From contig NZ_UFQC01000023.1 of assembly GCF_900496975.1 (NCBI RefSeq), positions 35,552 to 99,551 of the forward strand: 64,000 nucleotides of DNA, written 5' to 3'. Below the pieces are notes generated by a model, which did not search any database, was not told the origin of the DNA, and was given only the letters and a program-made list of their open reading frames with translations. How positions within the stretch are numbered: position 1 is the stretch's first letter; the number at the start of each line of letters is the position of its first letter. A program made the translations under genes and the position numbers. The DNA comes from Achromobacter veterisilvae (GTDB lineage: Bacteria; Pseudomonadota; Gammaproteobacteria; Burkholderiales; Burkholderiaceae_B). Positions 17,098 through 25,293 of the stretch are shown one piece after another.

Positions 17098-18075
17098 TCA
17101 GCCGTCAATGTCCGGCCGCTTGCCGAAGCGCGCGGCCAGCACGCCGCAGACCATCAACTGGATCTGGTGGAACAGCATCAGCGGCAGCACGATCGCGCCC
17201 ACGGCGTGGCCGGCGAACAGCACCTGCGCCATCGGGATCCCGCTGGCCAGGCTTTTCTTCGAGCCGCAGAACAGTAGCGTGATGCGGTCTTCGACATTGA
17301 AGCCCAGCGCCTTGCCGGCCAAGGCCGACAGGCCCAGCGCCAGGGCCAGGATCGCGGCGCAGCACACGAGCAGCCCGAGCAGGGCGGGGATCGGCGTGGC
17401 GCTCCACAGGCCTTCGTTGATCGCCTCGGAGAACGCCGTGTAGACCACCAGCAGGATGGAGCCCTGGTCGACGAATTTCAGCATGGCCTTGCGCTTGTGG
17501 ACCCAGGCCCCGATCCAGCGGCGCGCGAACTGGCCCAGCACGAAAGGCAGCAGCAACTGCAGCATGATCTTGCCGACGGCGTCGAACGAGATCGGCGCGC
17601 TGCCCGCGTTGGCCACCACGGTGCCCACCAGCAGGGGCGTCAGGAAGATGCCCAGCAGGCTGGAGGCCGAGGCGCTGCATACGGCGGCCGGCACGTTCCC
17701 GCGGGCCATCGAGGTGAAGGCGATGGCCGACTGCACGGTGGCGGGCAGGCAGCACAGGAACAGGATGCCCAGGTAGAGCTCGGGCGTGACCAGCGGTTCC
17801 AGCACGGGCTTGAGCGCGAGGCCCAGCAGGGGAAACATCAGGAAGGTCGCCGAGAAGATCGTCAGGTGCAGCTTCCAGTGCGTCAGGCCGGCGATGATCG
17901 CTTCGCGGGACAGCCGCGCCCCATGCAGGAAAAACAGCAGGCCGACCGCGATGTTGGTGATCCAGCCGAACACGACCACGCCTTGCCCGTGGGCGGGCAC
18001 GATGCTGGCGATGATGACGGTGCAGATCAGGTAGAGGGTGAAGCGGTCGGGAAGAAGGCTGGCGAGACGTGACAT
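17098..18075 (-). CDS. Bile acid:sodium symporter-type membrane transporter
   Basis: This 325-residue inner-membrane protein has about ten membrane spans and resembles the SBF-like family (YfeH type): LTLYLICTVI-like start, GWITNIAVGLLFFLHGARLSREAI, LFLCCLPATVQSAIAFTSMA and LFCGSKKSLASGIPMAQVLF near the C-terminus. The last two motifs contain the family's helix-breaking substrate-site signatures. It probably carries an organic anion with sodium, but the substrate is not known. It stands alone, convergent with dnaB and with palindromic repeats between them. Confidence 0.88.
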   Translation of the reverse strand: MSRLASLLPDRFTLYLICTVIIASIVPAHGQGVVVFGWITNIAVGLLFFLHGARLSREAIIAGLTHWKLHLTIFSATFLMFPLLGLALKPVLEPLVTPELYLGILFLCCLPATVQSAIAFTSMARGNVPAAVCSASASSLLGIFLTPLLVGTVVANAGSAPISFDAVGKIMLQLLLPFVLGQFARRWIGAWVHKRKAMLKFVDQGSILLVVYTAFSEAINEGLWSATPIPALLGLLVCCAAILALALGLSALAGKALGFNVEDRITLLFCGSKKSLASGIPMAQVLFAGHAVGAIVLPLMLFHQIQLMVCGVLAARFGKRPDIDG

Positions 18076-18226
18076 GGAGGATCGGGGGACGGACGGAAAG
18101 CGCCGCGAGGCGCCGGAAACGGGGCGTATTGTAGACCCGGGCGGGCCGGGCTTCCTGACAGGCGGGTGTCGCCCCGCGCGGCGGCGGTCGCGGATTGTGC
18201 CGATGCGGACGCGGCGCGCGCCGCGT

Positions 18227-19207
18227 TCAGGGGGTCATCGCCAGCGCGAGGTCGAACGCCGCCACGAGCGAGGCGTGGTCGGCCAGGCCCTTGCCGGCGA
18301 TGTCGAAGGCCGTGCCGTGGTCCACGCTGGTGCGGACGAAGGGCAGCCCCACCGTCACGTTGACGCCATGGTCCAGGCCCAGGTACTTCACCGGGATGAG
18401 GCCCTGGTCGTGGTATTGCGCCACCACGATGTCGAACTCGCCGCGCCGGGCGCGCATGAAGATCGTGTCGCCGGGCCAGGGGCCGCTGGCGTCGATGCCC
18501 TGCGCGCGGGCGGCGGCGATCGCGGGTTCGATGATGTCGATGTCCTCGCGGCCGAACTTTCCCCCTTCGCCGGCATGCGGGTTCAGGCCCGCCACCGCGA
18601 TCCGGGGATGCGCGATGCCCATTTGCCGGCAGGCCCTGTCGGCCAGTCGCATGGCCGTCAGTTCCGCTTCCGGGGTGATGCGCGCGATCACGTCGGCCAG
18701 CGCGACGTGGATGGTCACCAGCAGCACGCGCAGTTCGTCGTTGGCGAGCATCATCGCGAAGTCGCGCGTGGCCGAGCGTTCCGCCAGGATCTCGGTATGG
18801 CCGGGGTAGTCGATTCCGGCGGCGTGCATGGATTTCTTGTTCAGCGGGGCGGTGACGATCGCGCGGATGCGGCCGGCCCGCGCATCGTCGATGGCCGCGC
18901 AAACGTAATCGTAGGCGCCGCGTCCGGCGGCCGCGCTGACCTGTCCCAGGGGCAGGTCGGCGGGCAGGGCGGGGCCGCAGGCGATGACGTCGATATGGCC
19001 CGCATCGCCGCTGGCCTGGCCCACGCCGGAAATCTCGGCGACCGTCAGCCGCGCGCCCAGTTGGGCCGCGGCGCGGCGCAGCGCGCCGGCGTCGCCGTAC
19101 ACCACGCAAGGCGCGTTCAGGCCTTGCGCGCATGCCTTGACGACGATTTCGGGGCCGATGCCGGCGGCATCGCCCATGGTGATTCCCACGGGCAGGGAGC
19201 TGTTCAC
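18227..19207 (-). CDS. pdxA: 4-hydroxythreonine-4-phosphate dehydrogenase (PdxA family)
   Basis: This 326-residue NAD-dependent enzyme oxidises 4-phosphohydroxy-L-threonine in pyridoxal phosphate synthesis. Motifs include the start VGITMGDAAGIGPEI, TAPLNKKSMHAAGIDYPGHTE, a metal-site histidine region in LLVTIHVAL, and YHDQGLIPVKYLG. It is full length. The related PdxA2 group acts on D-threonate/D-erythronate phosphate next to DUF1537 kinases; no such kinase is nearby, but it is also not next to ksgA, the usual partner of biosynthetic pdxA. Which role it plays cannot be settled here. Confidence 0.9.
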   Translation of the reverse strand: MNSSLPVGITMGDAAGIGPEIVVKACAQGLNAPCVVYGDAGALRRAAAQLGARLTVAEISGVGQASGDAGHIDVIACGPALPADLPLGQVSAAAGRGAYDYVCAAIDDARAGRIRAIVTAPLNKKSMHAAGIDYPGHTEILAERSATRDFAMMLANDELRVLLVTIHVALADVIARITPEAELTAMRLADRACRQMGIAHPRIAVAGLNPHAGEGGKFGREDIDIIEPAIAAARAQGIDASGPWPGDTIFMRARRGEFDIVVAQYHDQGLIPVKYLGLDHGVNVTVGLPFVRTSVDHGTAFDIAGKGLADHASLVAAFDLALAMTP

Positions 19208-19280
19208 GGTGATTGGGGTCGGGGTTGCGATGCCGATAATGCTACACCCGTTCGCGGGCGCGCCCGCGGCGGGGCCGGCG

Positions 19281-19589
19281 TTACTGCTTGGCGTCCTTCG
19301 GCGGTTCGATGACGCCGCATTCGAAGGTGACGGTGGCGCGCTTGGAGCCCAGGCCGGTCGCGTGATTGGAGGTGATCTTCGGCTTCTGCAGCTTGCGCCC
19401 GGTGGACTGGCAGTACTGCTCGGCGCGCTGCAGCGTCTGGTTCTTGATCTCGACCCAGGTCAGCAACTGGGTGCCGGAACTGTAGGTGACGCTGTAGGTG
19501 TCCTTGCCGACGGATGTGACCTCGCTCATGCTGGAACAGGCGGCCAGAAGAGTGAGCAGGGCGGCGGCGGGGGCAAGACGAGCAAGCAT
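19281..19589 (-). CDS. Small predicted lipoprotein
   Basis: This 102-residue protein has a type II signal peptide, MLARLAPAAALLTLLAAC, with a lipobox LLAAC at about residue 18. The mature part is small, with two further cysteines and a YSVTYSSGTQLLTWVEIK stretch. It is probably anchored in the inner or outer membrane. ATG 19589 was chosen because it opens the lipoprotein signal; ten further codons are open upstream. Function unknown. It lies between pdxA and an Lrp-type regulator gene. Confidence 0.75.
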   Translation of the reverse strand: MLARLAPAAALLTLLAACSSMSEVTSVGKDTYSVTYSSGTQLLTWVEIKNQTLQRAEQYCQSTGRKLQKPKITSNHATGLGSKRATVTFECGVIEPPKDAKQ

Positions 19590-19631
19590 GGAGGGTCCTG
19601 GAATCGCGATAGGCACCATTACACCATCATT

Positions 19632-20090
19632 TCACGGCGCGCCGACGGCGCTGCGGCGGTCGAGCTTGCGGCTGAGGACGATGGAAGTCTGGGTCTGCTT
19701 GACGCCGTCGATGAGGCCGATGCGGTCCAGCAGTCCGTCAAGCTGCTCGTGGGTTTCGCACCGCAGGAAGATCAGGTAGTCGTAGGGGCCGCTGACGGAC
19801 GACACTTCCTCGACCTCCGGCATTTTCTCCAGTTCGCGGATCACGGCGGCCGGCGTCTTGGGCAGCACGCTGATGAAGCAATAGGCGCGCACCGCGGCTT
19901 CTTCCAGCAGGCGCCCCAGGCGCACGCCGTAGCCGGCCACGACGTGCTCGCGTTCGAGCCGCGCGATGCGCGCCACCACGGTGGTGCGGGCCAGCCCGAG
20001 CTTGCGCGCCAGGATGGCCGCCGGTTCGCGCGCATTGGCTTGCAGCAGGCTGAGCAGTTGCCGGTCGATGGCGTCGAGTCTTTCGTTCAT
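19632..20090 (-). CDS. Lrp/AsnC-family transcriptional regulator
   Basis: This 152-residue protein has an N-terminal helix-turn-helix (LDAIDRQLLSLLQANAREPA, ILARKLGLARTTVVARIARLE) and a C-terminal ligand-binding domain of the RAM type (CFISVLPKTPAAVIRELEKM, SVSGPYDYLIFLRC). Lrp-type proteins respond to amino acids and bind DNA as higher oligomers. The target gene is not evident: the neighbours are a lipoprotein and an unknown protein on the same strand. Confidence 0.93.
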   Translation of the reverse strand: MNERLDAIDRQLLSLLQANAREPAAILARKLGLARTTVVARIARLEREHVVAGYGVRLGRLLEEAAVRAYCFISVLPKTPAAVIRELEKMPEVEEVSSVSGPYDYLIFLRCETHEQLDGLLDRIGLIDGVKQTQTSIVLSRKLDRRSAVGAP

Positions 20091-20200
20091 GCGGTAGGCC
20101 GTGGCGTTGAGCGCGAGGGCGCGAGAGCCGACGGTACAGGCCCCGGCCGGCCCGCGTCAATGCGGGGTCCAGGCGCGGCGCTTTTTGACGCGGACACGCC

Positions 20201-20806
20201 CTAGCCGTCCGATTCCGGAGGAATGCCGCCCTGGTAGACGCGCCCGTCGAATTCGAAGCGCGTGATGGTCTTGCGCGCGGCGTCGAAGATGCGGTCGCGA
20301 CTCGCCGCGTCCAGGCCGTCGTGGTCGGCGAAGCTGAAGCGGCACAGGTCGATGTCGCTGTCGTAGAAGGCTGAGTGCACGAAGCGGCTGACGTCGAGTT
20401 CGTGCGCGAAATGCGCGAACTCGCGCAACTGTTCCATTTCGTGGAAGGAGCCGTTGCGGCTGACGAGCAGCATGCCGAACTTGCGTTCCTCGTCCGCCAC
20501 GGGTTCCGGGGCGGGGGCAGCGTCGGCGGCCGGCGGTTCCGCATAGTCGAAGCGGGCGCCGAATTCGTGCATGGCGGCCAGCACGCGCTGCCACGCCTCT
20601 TCGTCCAGGGCGAGGCGGGCGGCCACGAAGAACAGGCGTTGCCGGCCCAGCGAGCGCGGCTCGGGGCCGCCCACGTAACTGGACCAGGGGGTGGCGGCGT
20701 CCAGCCCGGCCAGCTCCGCCATGCGCGCGTCGCTGTATCCCAGCCTGTCCTGCAAGCGTCGCATGGACAGGGCGTCCGGGGGGGCATAGTTCTGGATCGT
20801 CTTCAT
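20201..20806 (-). CDS. Hypothetical protein with possible N-terminal helix-turn-helix
   Basis: This 201-residue protein is not recognised. Residues about 15-45 (RRLQDRLGYSDARMAELAGL) could form a helix-turn-helix. A Pro/Ala-rich linker (AEPPAADAAPAPEPVADEER) follows, then a mixed alpha/beta C-terminal half containing LLVSRNGSFHEMEQL and HDGLDAASRDRIFDAARK. There is no signal peptide or membrane segment. Codon use looks like its neighbours. The ATG at 20806 has no obvious better alternative. Confidence 0.6.
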   Translation of the reverse strand: MKTIQNYAPPDALSMRRLQDRLGYSDARMAELAGLDAATPWSSYVGGPEPRSLGRQRLFFVAARLALDEEAWQRVLAAMHEFGARFDYAEPPAADAAPAPEPVADEERKFGMLLVSRNGSFHEMEQLREFAHFAHELDVSRFVHSAFYDSDIDLCRFSFADHDGLDAASRDRIFDAARKTITRFEFDGRVYQGGIPPESDG

Positions 20807-20973
20807 GAGCGCGCTCCGTTTTGCTCCGGGCGCCGCGGAAACGGGGCCGGCGGCGTGCGCCGGGGCGCCCTTGCGGCTACGCTTTCATGCTAGCGCGCCG
20901 CGCCGGGCTTGCCTAGCGCCGGCGGGGCCCGTGCTAGGATTTGCGCCGACTTTCATTGCCAGGAGACTTACCC

Positions 20974-21219
20974 ATGGACATCCAGGAACAAATCGCCGTC
21001 ATCGTGCATACCATTTCGCACCAGGGCGGCCGTATCGACGCGCTGAATTCGACCCTGCTGTCGATGCTGCACCTGGTCAAGGCCTCGCCCGGCCTGCGCG
21101 AGGCGATCGAAGCCCAGTTGGAACAGAACTACTCCAGCCTGCTGGCCCGCTCCGAGAACCCGCAGTACGTGGCCGGATTCGAGAGCGTGCGCGACATGAT
21201 CGCCGCGGCCCTGAAGTAG
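20974..21219 (+). CDS. Small hypothetical helical protein
   Basis: This 81-residue acidic, mostly helical protein is not recognised. It starts MDIQEQIAVIVHTISHQGGR and ends ESVRDMIAAALK. AGGAGA lies a few bases before the ATG at 20974, which makes the start secure. It is cytoplasmic by appearance. No conserved catalytic motif is seen. It is divergent from the gene at 20201-20806. Confidence 0.65.
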   Translation: MDIQEQIAVIVHTISHQGGRIDALNSTLLSMLHLVKASPGLREAIEAQLEQNYSSLLARSENPQYVAGFESVRDMIAAALK

Positions 21220-21236
21220 GCGCGGCAAACCGGTAA

Positions 21237-21273
21237 GTTACCCACAACTTCTGTGGACAAGCCTTGGGATAGC
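21237..21273 (+). repeat. Dispersed 37-bp repeat with inverted DnaA-box-like arms, copy 1
   Basis: It contains TTACCCACA and TGTGGACAA in inverted order, resembling two DnaA boxes face to face, then CCTTGGGATAGC. A second copy at 25053-25089 matches 32 of 37 positions. Similarity continues weakly for about 50 bp further right in both copies (ACAAG..CTTGGC). Confidence 0.75.
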
Positions 21274-21353
21274 GCGGGCATAGCTGCGCAAATCCCTTTG
21301 ATTACAAGGGCTTGGCCGAGGCGGTCAAAGGCGGCTCCAGCCGCGCATGCCGA

Positions 21354-21390
21354 GGCTTGGCCGCCCCGCCCGTCACGGGGCGTCCAAGCC
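21354..21390. repeat. Strong imperfect hairpin before a small gene
   Basis: GGCTTGG-CGCCCCG arms (21354-21360, 21362-21368) pair with CGGGGCG-CCAAGCC (21376-21382, 21384-21390), 14 of 15 pairs, loop of seven bases. It ends just before a TAATAT that could be a -10 box at about 21394-21399 for the gene at 21447. It may be an operator or terminator for leftward transcripts; no T run is present. Confidence 0.55.
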
Positions 21391-21446
21391 GGGTAATATG
21401 CGCCCCCATGCGGAATCAGTATTCATTGGAAGGCCGGGACGGATCG

Positions 21447-21680
21447 ATGATGGCGCGCGTTTCGGAAGCGGCAAAGCTGGCGGCATTCGACCCCGGCAAA
21501 CTCTCGCCCGAAGCGCGCCAGAGCTGGGAGCGCATGGGGCACGGCTTCAAGGCCTGGCACGACTTCGATCAGCGCCATCCCATCCTGCGCCGCCTGGCCC
21601 GCTTGCCGCTGGTCGGCGCCTGGTACCGCAAGGCGCGGCGCCGCCACGTATTGCTGGCCAGCGGCCAATTGGTGTTCTGA
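21447..21680 (+). CDS. Small basic hypothetical protein
   Basis: This 77-residue protein is rich in Arg, His and Trp and is not recognised. It contains FDPGKLSPEARQSWERMGHG and a basic RKARRRH tail. No signal peptide or membrane segment is visible. The first of two adjacent ATG codons at 21447 was chosen because a TAATAT -10-like box lies about 50 bp before it. The ATG at 21408 is in frame (90 residues) but would be nearly leaderless if that box is used. Convergent with the DedA-family gene. Confidence 0.55.
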   Translation: MMARVSEAAKLAAFDPGKLSPEARQSWERMGHGFKAWHDFDQRHPILRRLARLPLVGAWYRKARRRHVLLASGQLVF

Positions 21681-21691
21681 CGCCGCCGGGG

Positions 21692-22255
21692 CTATTTGCG
21701 GCGCCTGGCGTACAGATGGTAGGCGAGCCCGATGGCCGCGCCGATCGCGGCGGCCACCGCCAGCTTGGTCTCGACGCCATGCAGGCGGCCAAGCAGGGAT
21801 TCGATCGTCTGCCCGAAAGCGTAGCCCAGCGCGCTGAAGCACACCGCCCAGATGACGGCCGCGATGGCGTTGAGCCCGAGGAACCGCAGCGGCGACACGC
21901 GCGACACGCCCAGGGCCACGGGGCCGACGGTGCGCAGGCCGTAGAGGAAGCGCAAGGCCAGGATGAAGCCGTGAGGATAGCGGTCGACCAGCGCCAGCGC
22001 CTTCGCGAAGGCGGGCTGCCCGCGGACCCGCCTGACGTAGCGGTTGTCGCGATAGCGCCGGCCCAGGTAGAACAGCAACTGGTCCGCCGCGAACGACCCC
22101 GCGAATGCGAACAGCATGACGTCGGGCAGGTGCAGAAGGCGCTGGTGCGCCAGGAACCCCGCGAGCACGACCACGCTTTCGCCTTCCAGGAAGGTGCCGG
22201 CCAGCACCGCCCACAGGCCGTAGTCGACGATGAATTGGTGCAGCGTCGGATTCAT
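21692..22255 (-). CDS. DedA-family inner-membrane protein
   Basis: This 187-residue protein has four to five hydrophobic segments and the family motifs FLEGESVVVLAGFLA near the N-terminus and FGRRY-like LFYLGRRYRDNRY followed by RFLYGLRTVGPVALGVSRV. DedA proteins are lipid (C55-phosphate or phosphatidylethanolamine) transport proteins needed for envelope integrity and membrane potential. The start at 22255 overlaps the stop of the upstream MocR-type gene by four bases (ATGA), so the two are co-translated. The pairing is unusual; the role of the regulator for this gene is not known. Confidence 0.9.
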   Translation of the reverse strand: MNPTLHQFIVDYGLWAVLAGTFLEGESVVVLAGFLAHQRLLHLPDVMLFAFAGSFAADQLLFYLGRRYRDNRYVRRVRGQPAFAKALALVDRYPHGFILALRFLYGLRTVGPVALGVSRVSPLRFLGLNAIAAVIWAVCFSALGYAFGQTIESLLGRLHGVETKLAVAAAIGAAIGLAYHLYARRRK

Positions 22256-23691
22256 CTGGGCCGCTCGCCGACGATGCGGGCCAGGGTCTGCAAGGCCATG
22301 GTGATGTCCGGCGTGGTGCGCTGCCCGCAACTGATGCGCAGGAAGTGGTCGTAGCGGGTGCCGTTCGAGAACATCGAGCCCGGCGCGACCCGGATGCCCT
22401 GGCGCAGGGCAGTCTCGAAGACGTCCAGGCCGGACCGGCCGCCGGGCATTTCCACCCACAGCAGCAGGCCGCCCTGGGGCACGCTCAAACGGGTGCCCGC
22501 CGGAAAATGCGCGGCGATGGTCTCGGCGGTCTGGTCGCGTTGGGCCTTCAGGTAGCGGCGCAGCCGCGACAGATGGCGGTCGTAGGCGCGGGACCCCATG
22601 AATTCCGCCACGGCCATTTGCGCGAGCGGTTCGTTGGGGCGGCTCTGGGCGAATTTCAGCATGGCGATGCGCGCCTTCCAGCGGCCGCCGATCAGCCAGC
22701 CCAGGCGCATGCCCGGGGCCAGCGTCTTGTGCATGGACGAACAATAGATGACGTTGCCGGTCGCGTCCCAGGACTTGGCTGCGGGCAGCGGCGTGTCGTC
22801 GTCGGTCAGCGCGCCGTAGGTGTCGTCTTCGATCAGCGGCACTTGCTGGCGTTCGCACAGCGCCACCAGCCGGGCCTTTTCCGCCTCGGGCATGACGCAG
22901 CCCAGGGGGTTGTGGAAATTGGGCACCACGACCACGGCGCGGATATCGCCGTGCGTCTGGAAGGCCAGGTCCAGCGCCTCGATCGACAGGCCGTGCTGAG
23001 GACTGGTGGGGATTTCCAGCGCCCGCATGCCCAGGCTTTCCAGAACCTGCAGCAGGCCGAAGTAGGCGGGGGATTCGACGGCGATGGTGTCCCCGGGCCG
23101 GGCCACGGCGCGCAGCGCCAGGTTCAGCGCTTCGATGCAGCCGTGCGTGACGATGACGTCGTCGGGCGCCGCATTGATGCCGTTGGCCAGCGCCCGGCGC
23201 GCGAGCACGGTGCGCAGCGCCGGATGCCCTTGCGGCGGGACCGTACTGACCAGCACCTCGGGCGACTGCCGCAGCGCGCGCGTCATCGCCTGCTTGAGCG
23301 CTTCCATGGGATAGGCCTCCGGCATCGCCGCGGCCAGCGCGAAATTGGCGCTGACCGGATGCGCGTCGCACTTGGCCACGAAGTCCGACACCCGGTCGTG
23401 GATGCCCACGTACTGGGCGGCGCCCAGCGTCTGGCGGATGTCGGGCTCGCCGACGGGGGGGATGCTGTTGCGCCGCGGCTTCAGGACGAAGTATCCCGAA
23501 CGCGGCCGGGCTTCGATCAGCCCGTCGTCCTCGAGCTGGCGGCAGGCCTGCAGCGCGGTGGAGAGGCTGACGTGATGGGTGCGCACCAGCGTGCGCACGG
23601 AGGGCATGCGCTGCGCCGGCGCCAGCACGCCCGCCTGGATGGCGCGCCGGTAGTGGTTGGCCAGGCGTAGATAGAGCGGTTGCGGATCCAT
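22252..23691 (-). CDS. MocR-type regulator: GntR helix-turn-helix plus aminotransferase domain
   Basis: This 479-residue protein fuses a GntR winged helix (LYLRLANHYRRAIQAGVLAPA, RMPSVRTLVRTHHVSLST, residues about 6-70) to a type I aminotransferase fold (residues about 110-479). The pyridoxal-phosphate lysine lies in SSMHKTLAPGMRLGW, and NFHNPLGCVMP and DTYGALTDDD give cofactor-site residues. MocR proteins sense PLP or amino compounds and control neighbouring metabolic genes. It overlaps the DedA gene downstream and is divergent from the DUF2917-like gene. The intergenic stretch 23692-23860 may hold its operator. Confidence 0.92.
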   Translation of the reverse strand: MDPQPLYLRLANHYRRAIQAGVLAPAQRMPSVRTLVRTHHVSLSTALQACRQLEDDGLIEARPRSGYFVLKPRRNSIPPVGEPDIRQTLGAAQYVGIHDRVSDFVAKCDAHPVSANFALAAAMPEAYPMEALKQAMTRALRQSPEVLVSTVPPQGHPALRTVLARRALANGINAAPDDVIVTHGCIEALNLALRAVARPGDTIAVESPAYFGLLQVLESLGMRALEIPTSPQHGLSIEALDLAFQTHGDIRAVVVVPNFHNPLGCVMPEAEKARLVALCERQQVPLIEDDTYGALTDDDTPLPAAKSWDATGNVIYCSSMHKTLAPGMRLGWLIGGRWKARIAMLKFAQSRPNEPLAQMAVAEFMGSRAYDRHLSRLRRYLKAQRDQTAETIAAHFPAGTRLSVPQGGLLLWVEMPGGRSGLDVFETALRQGIRVAPGSMFSNGTRYDHFLRISCGQRTTPDITMALQTLARIVGERPR

Positions 23692-23860
23692 GCGCCGATC
23701 ATGCTCCCCGAGGTTGGAATGAGACTAGGCACAGATCCATGCAAAGTACACCATAACAGCCTGAAAATCGAGGATCTGCATCGGTACAGAAAGCAGAATT
23801 GTGTGGCTGTTGCGCATAGCAGGGGGCGGGTAGCCTGTAGTTGTCCGACAGGAGATGGCC

Positions 23861-24241
23861 ATGAACTCGAATTTCGCCCCCGATATCCGCGCCCGCCGCT
23901 TGGCGCTTGCCGCCGGCGCCAGCCGGCAACTCGTCCTGCGCGCCGGCGCTACCATCGTCTGCGTCGACGGCAGCGTGCGAGTCGACGAACCGGTGATCGG
24001 CCTGGAAGCCGCGGGAGGATTGCCTGGCGCGGTCTCCGCGCGAGTCAACGCGGGCGAGGGGCACGGCCTGGCCTACGGGGGCGTGGCGCGGATAACGGCC
24101 ATCGTGTCCGCGGAGGTGATTTGCCTGGACCGGCCGGGCCTGGCAAGCCGCCTGCTGCGCCATATGACCGCTTTTTTTTGGCCCGGCATGGCGGAAAACC
24201 AAAAAAAAGTCCTGGGTGCGCTGCACAAGATTTCAAAATGA
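23861..24241 (+). CDS. DUF2917-like small protein
   Basis: This 126-residue protein resembles DUF2917: a beta-rich core opening with LALAAGASRQLVLRAGATIVC, then DGSVRVDEPVI, as in proteins whose cores begin with a turn and a valine-rich strand. No signal peptide is seen. The function of the family is unknown. The ATG at 23861 has AGGAG at the right distance; an in-frame ATG at 23855 lies inside that ribosome site. Its 3' end contains the probable promoter of the downstream initiator tRNA gene. Confidence 0.6.
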   Translation: MNSNFAPDIRARRLALAAGASRQLVLRAGATIVCVDGSVRVDEPVIGLEAAGGLPGAVSARVNAGEGHGLAYGGVARITAIVSAEVICLDRPGLASRLLRHMTAFFWPGMAENQKKVLGALHKISK

Positions 24242-24249
24242 TGTATGAT
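24221..24249 (+). promoter_or_regulatory. Probable promoter of initiator tRNA gene
   Basis: CTGCAC (24221-24226) and TATGAT (24244-24249) are 17 bp apart and lie 12 bp before the mature tRNA start. The element overlaps the last codons and stop of the DUF2917-like gene. Confidence 0.6.
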
Positions 24250-24261
24250 TCACACATCAGA

Positions 24262-24338
<77 letters not shown>

Positions 24339-24392
24339 GTTTCAAGCAGGACCCGGGCACCCGGGCGGCGCATGCCAATGCGCCCTTCCTCG

Positions 24393-24424
24393 AAAAAAGC
24401 CGCGATTCATATCGCGGCTTTTTT
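24393..24424 (+). terminator. Rho-independent terminator after the tRNA
   Basis: A 14-bp stem (24393-24406 with 24411-24424) around TCAT ends in six T residues. It probably ends the initiator tRNA transcript. Confidence 0.9.
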
Positions 24425-24432
24425 GTTGCTGC

Positions 24433-24502
24433 TGCCGCCCCAAGACAAAAAACGCCCCCTCGGGGGGGCCGCCAGCGCGTGTAGCGTGCGCGGCGTGGCG
24501 GC
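24433..24502 (+). repeat. Dispersed GC-rich repeat, copy A
   Basis: The element reads GCCGCCCCAAGACAAAAAAC and continues with a short GCCCCC/GGGGGC hairpin. Related copies are at 53353-53424, 56317-56388 (inverted) and, degenerate, 61471-61546. It lies in an otherwise gene-free gap of 334 bp (24339-24672) after the tRNA; apart from the terminator nothing else was recognised there. Confidence 0.7.
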
Positions 24503-24672
24503 ATTTTCTGTCTTTGCCACCGCCCGGCTCGCGGCTTTCCGCCGGAAGCCTTGCCCTGGGTCAAACCTTTGTTCCATCCCGGGCTTTCCCGGGTGCGCCG
24601 CGGCCGCACACGGTGGCGGCCCTGCGCTACGATGGGGCACGCGCGCTAGGTTGCCGCATTCGAGGAGGGTCC

Positions 24673-25017
24673 ATGGGAACAGCAAAATACGATCATCCCG
24701 GCTACGTCGCCGACACCGGCGCTGAAGGCAAGTACCACGTGGGCATCTGGTGCCCCCACGGCTATCCCGCCCATATCCATATCGGCCGCCCCGCGGAGCG
24801 CGGCGATCCCCAGGCGCTGCTGCGGCTGCGCATCCCGGACGGCGTCTTCCAGTCCTTGCCGGACGATCCCGAAACCCTCTGCCGCCGCGCGCTCGGCCAG
24901 GCGATGGGCGCGGGGCTGCTGCCTTCGGTGGCGGTGGACGGCGAATTCCAGGAATTGCGGTTCGAACTGGACTCCGAGCCCTGGTCGGGGCCGATGCAGG
25001 CGGCGGTCCGCGCCTAG
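24673..25017 (+). CDS. Hypothetical small protein
   Basis: This 114-residue protein is not recognised. It has the stretch KYHVGIWCPHGYPAHIHIG with four histidines and a cysteine close together, suggesting a metal site, followed by RLRIPDGVFQSLPDDPE. There is no signal peptide. GAGGAGGGT lies immediately before the ATG at 24673, so the start is good. A DnaA-box-like repeat follows it. Confidence 0.6.
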   Translation: MGTAKYDHPGYVADTGAEGKYHVGIWCPHGYPAHIHIGRPAERGDPQALLRLRIPDGVFQSLPDDPETLCRRALGQAMGAGLLPSVAVDGEFQELRFELDSEPWSGPMQAAVRA

Positions 25018-25052
25018 TGCGCAAAGCGGCGCCCCGGGCCGCCCGGGGCAAA

Positions 25053-25089
25053 GTTGCCCACAGCGATTGTGGACAAGCCTTGGGATAGC
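25053..25089 (+). repeat. Dispersed 37-bp repeat with inverted DnaA-box-like arms, copy 2
   Basis: TTGCCCACA and TGTGGACAA in inverted order, then CCTTGGGATAGC. Second copy of the element at 21237-21273, with 32 of 37 positions identical; weak similarity continues to about 25135. Confidence 0.75.
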
Positions 25090-25141
25090 CCTTGCGCATG
25101 TCCGCTTTTCCCCGCCATAACAAGCACTTGGCGCTTGCGCT

Positions 25142-25169
25142 CAATAAACGCCCTTCGGGGCGTTTATTG
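25142..25169 (+). terminator. UUCG-loop hairpin, probable terminator
   Basis: A perfect 12-bp stem (25142-25153 with 25158-25169) closes a TTCG tetraloop, with an AT-rich outer part (CAATAAA/TTTATTG). No long T run follows, but it lies in the gap after the small gene at 24673. Confidence 0.6.
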
Positions 25170-25293
25170 CGTCGGGGCGGCCGGCCGGCTGTGCGACAAT
25201 CCTTGCCCGTGCCGCGCCCGCGTTCCCTCTCGATTTCTTTCCCATGCACCGTGCCTCACCTGTCCCTCCCGTCGGCCTGAAGGCGCCGGCGCC

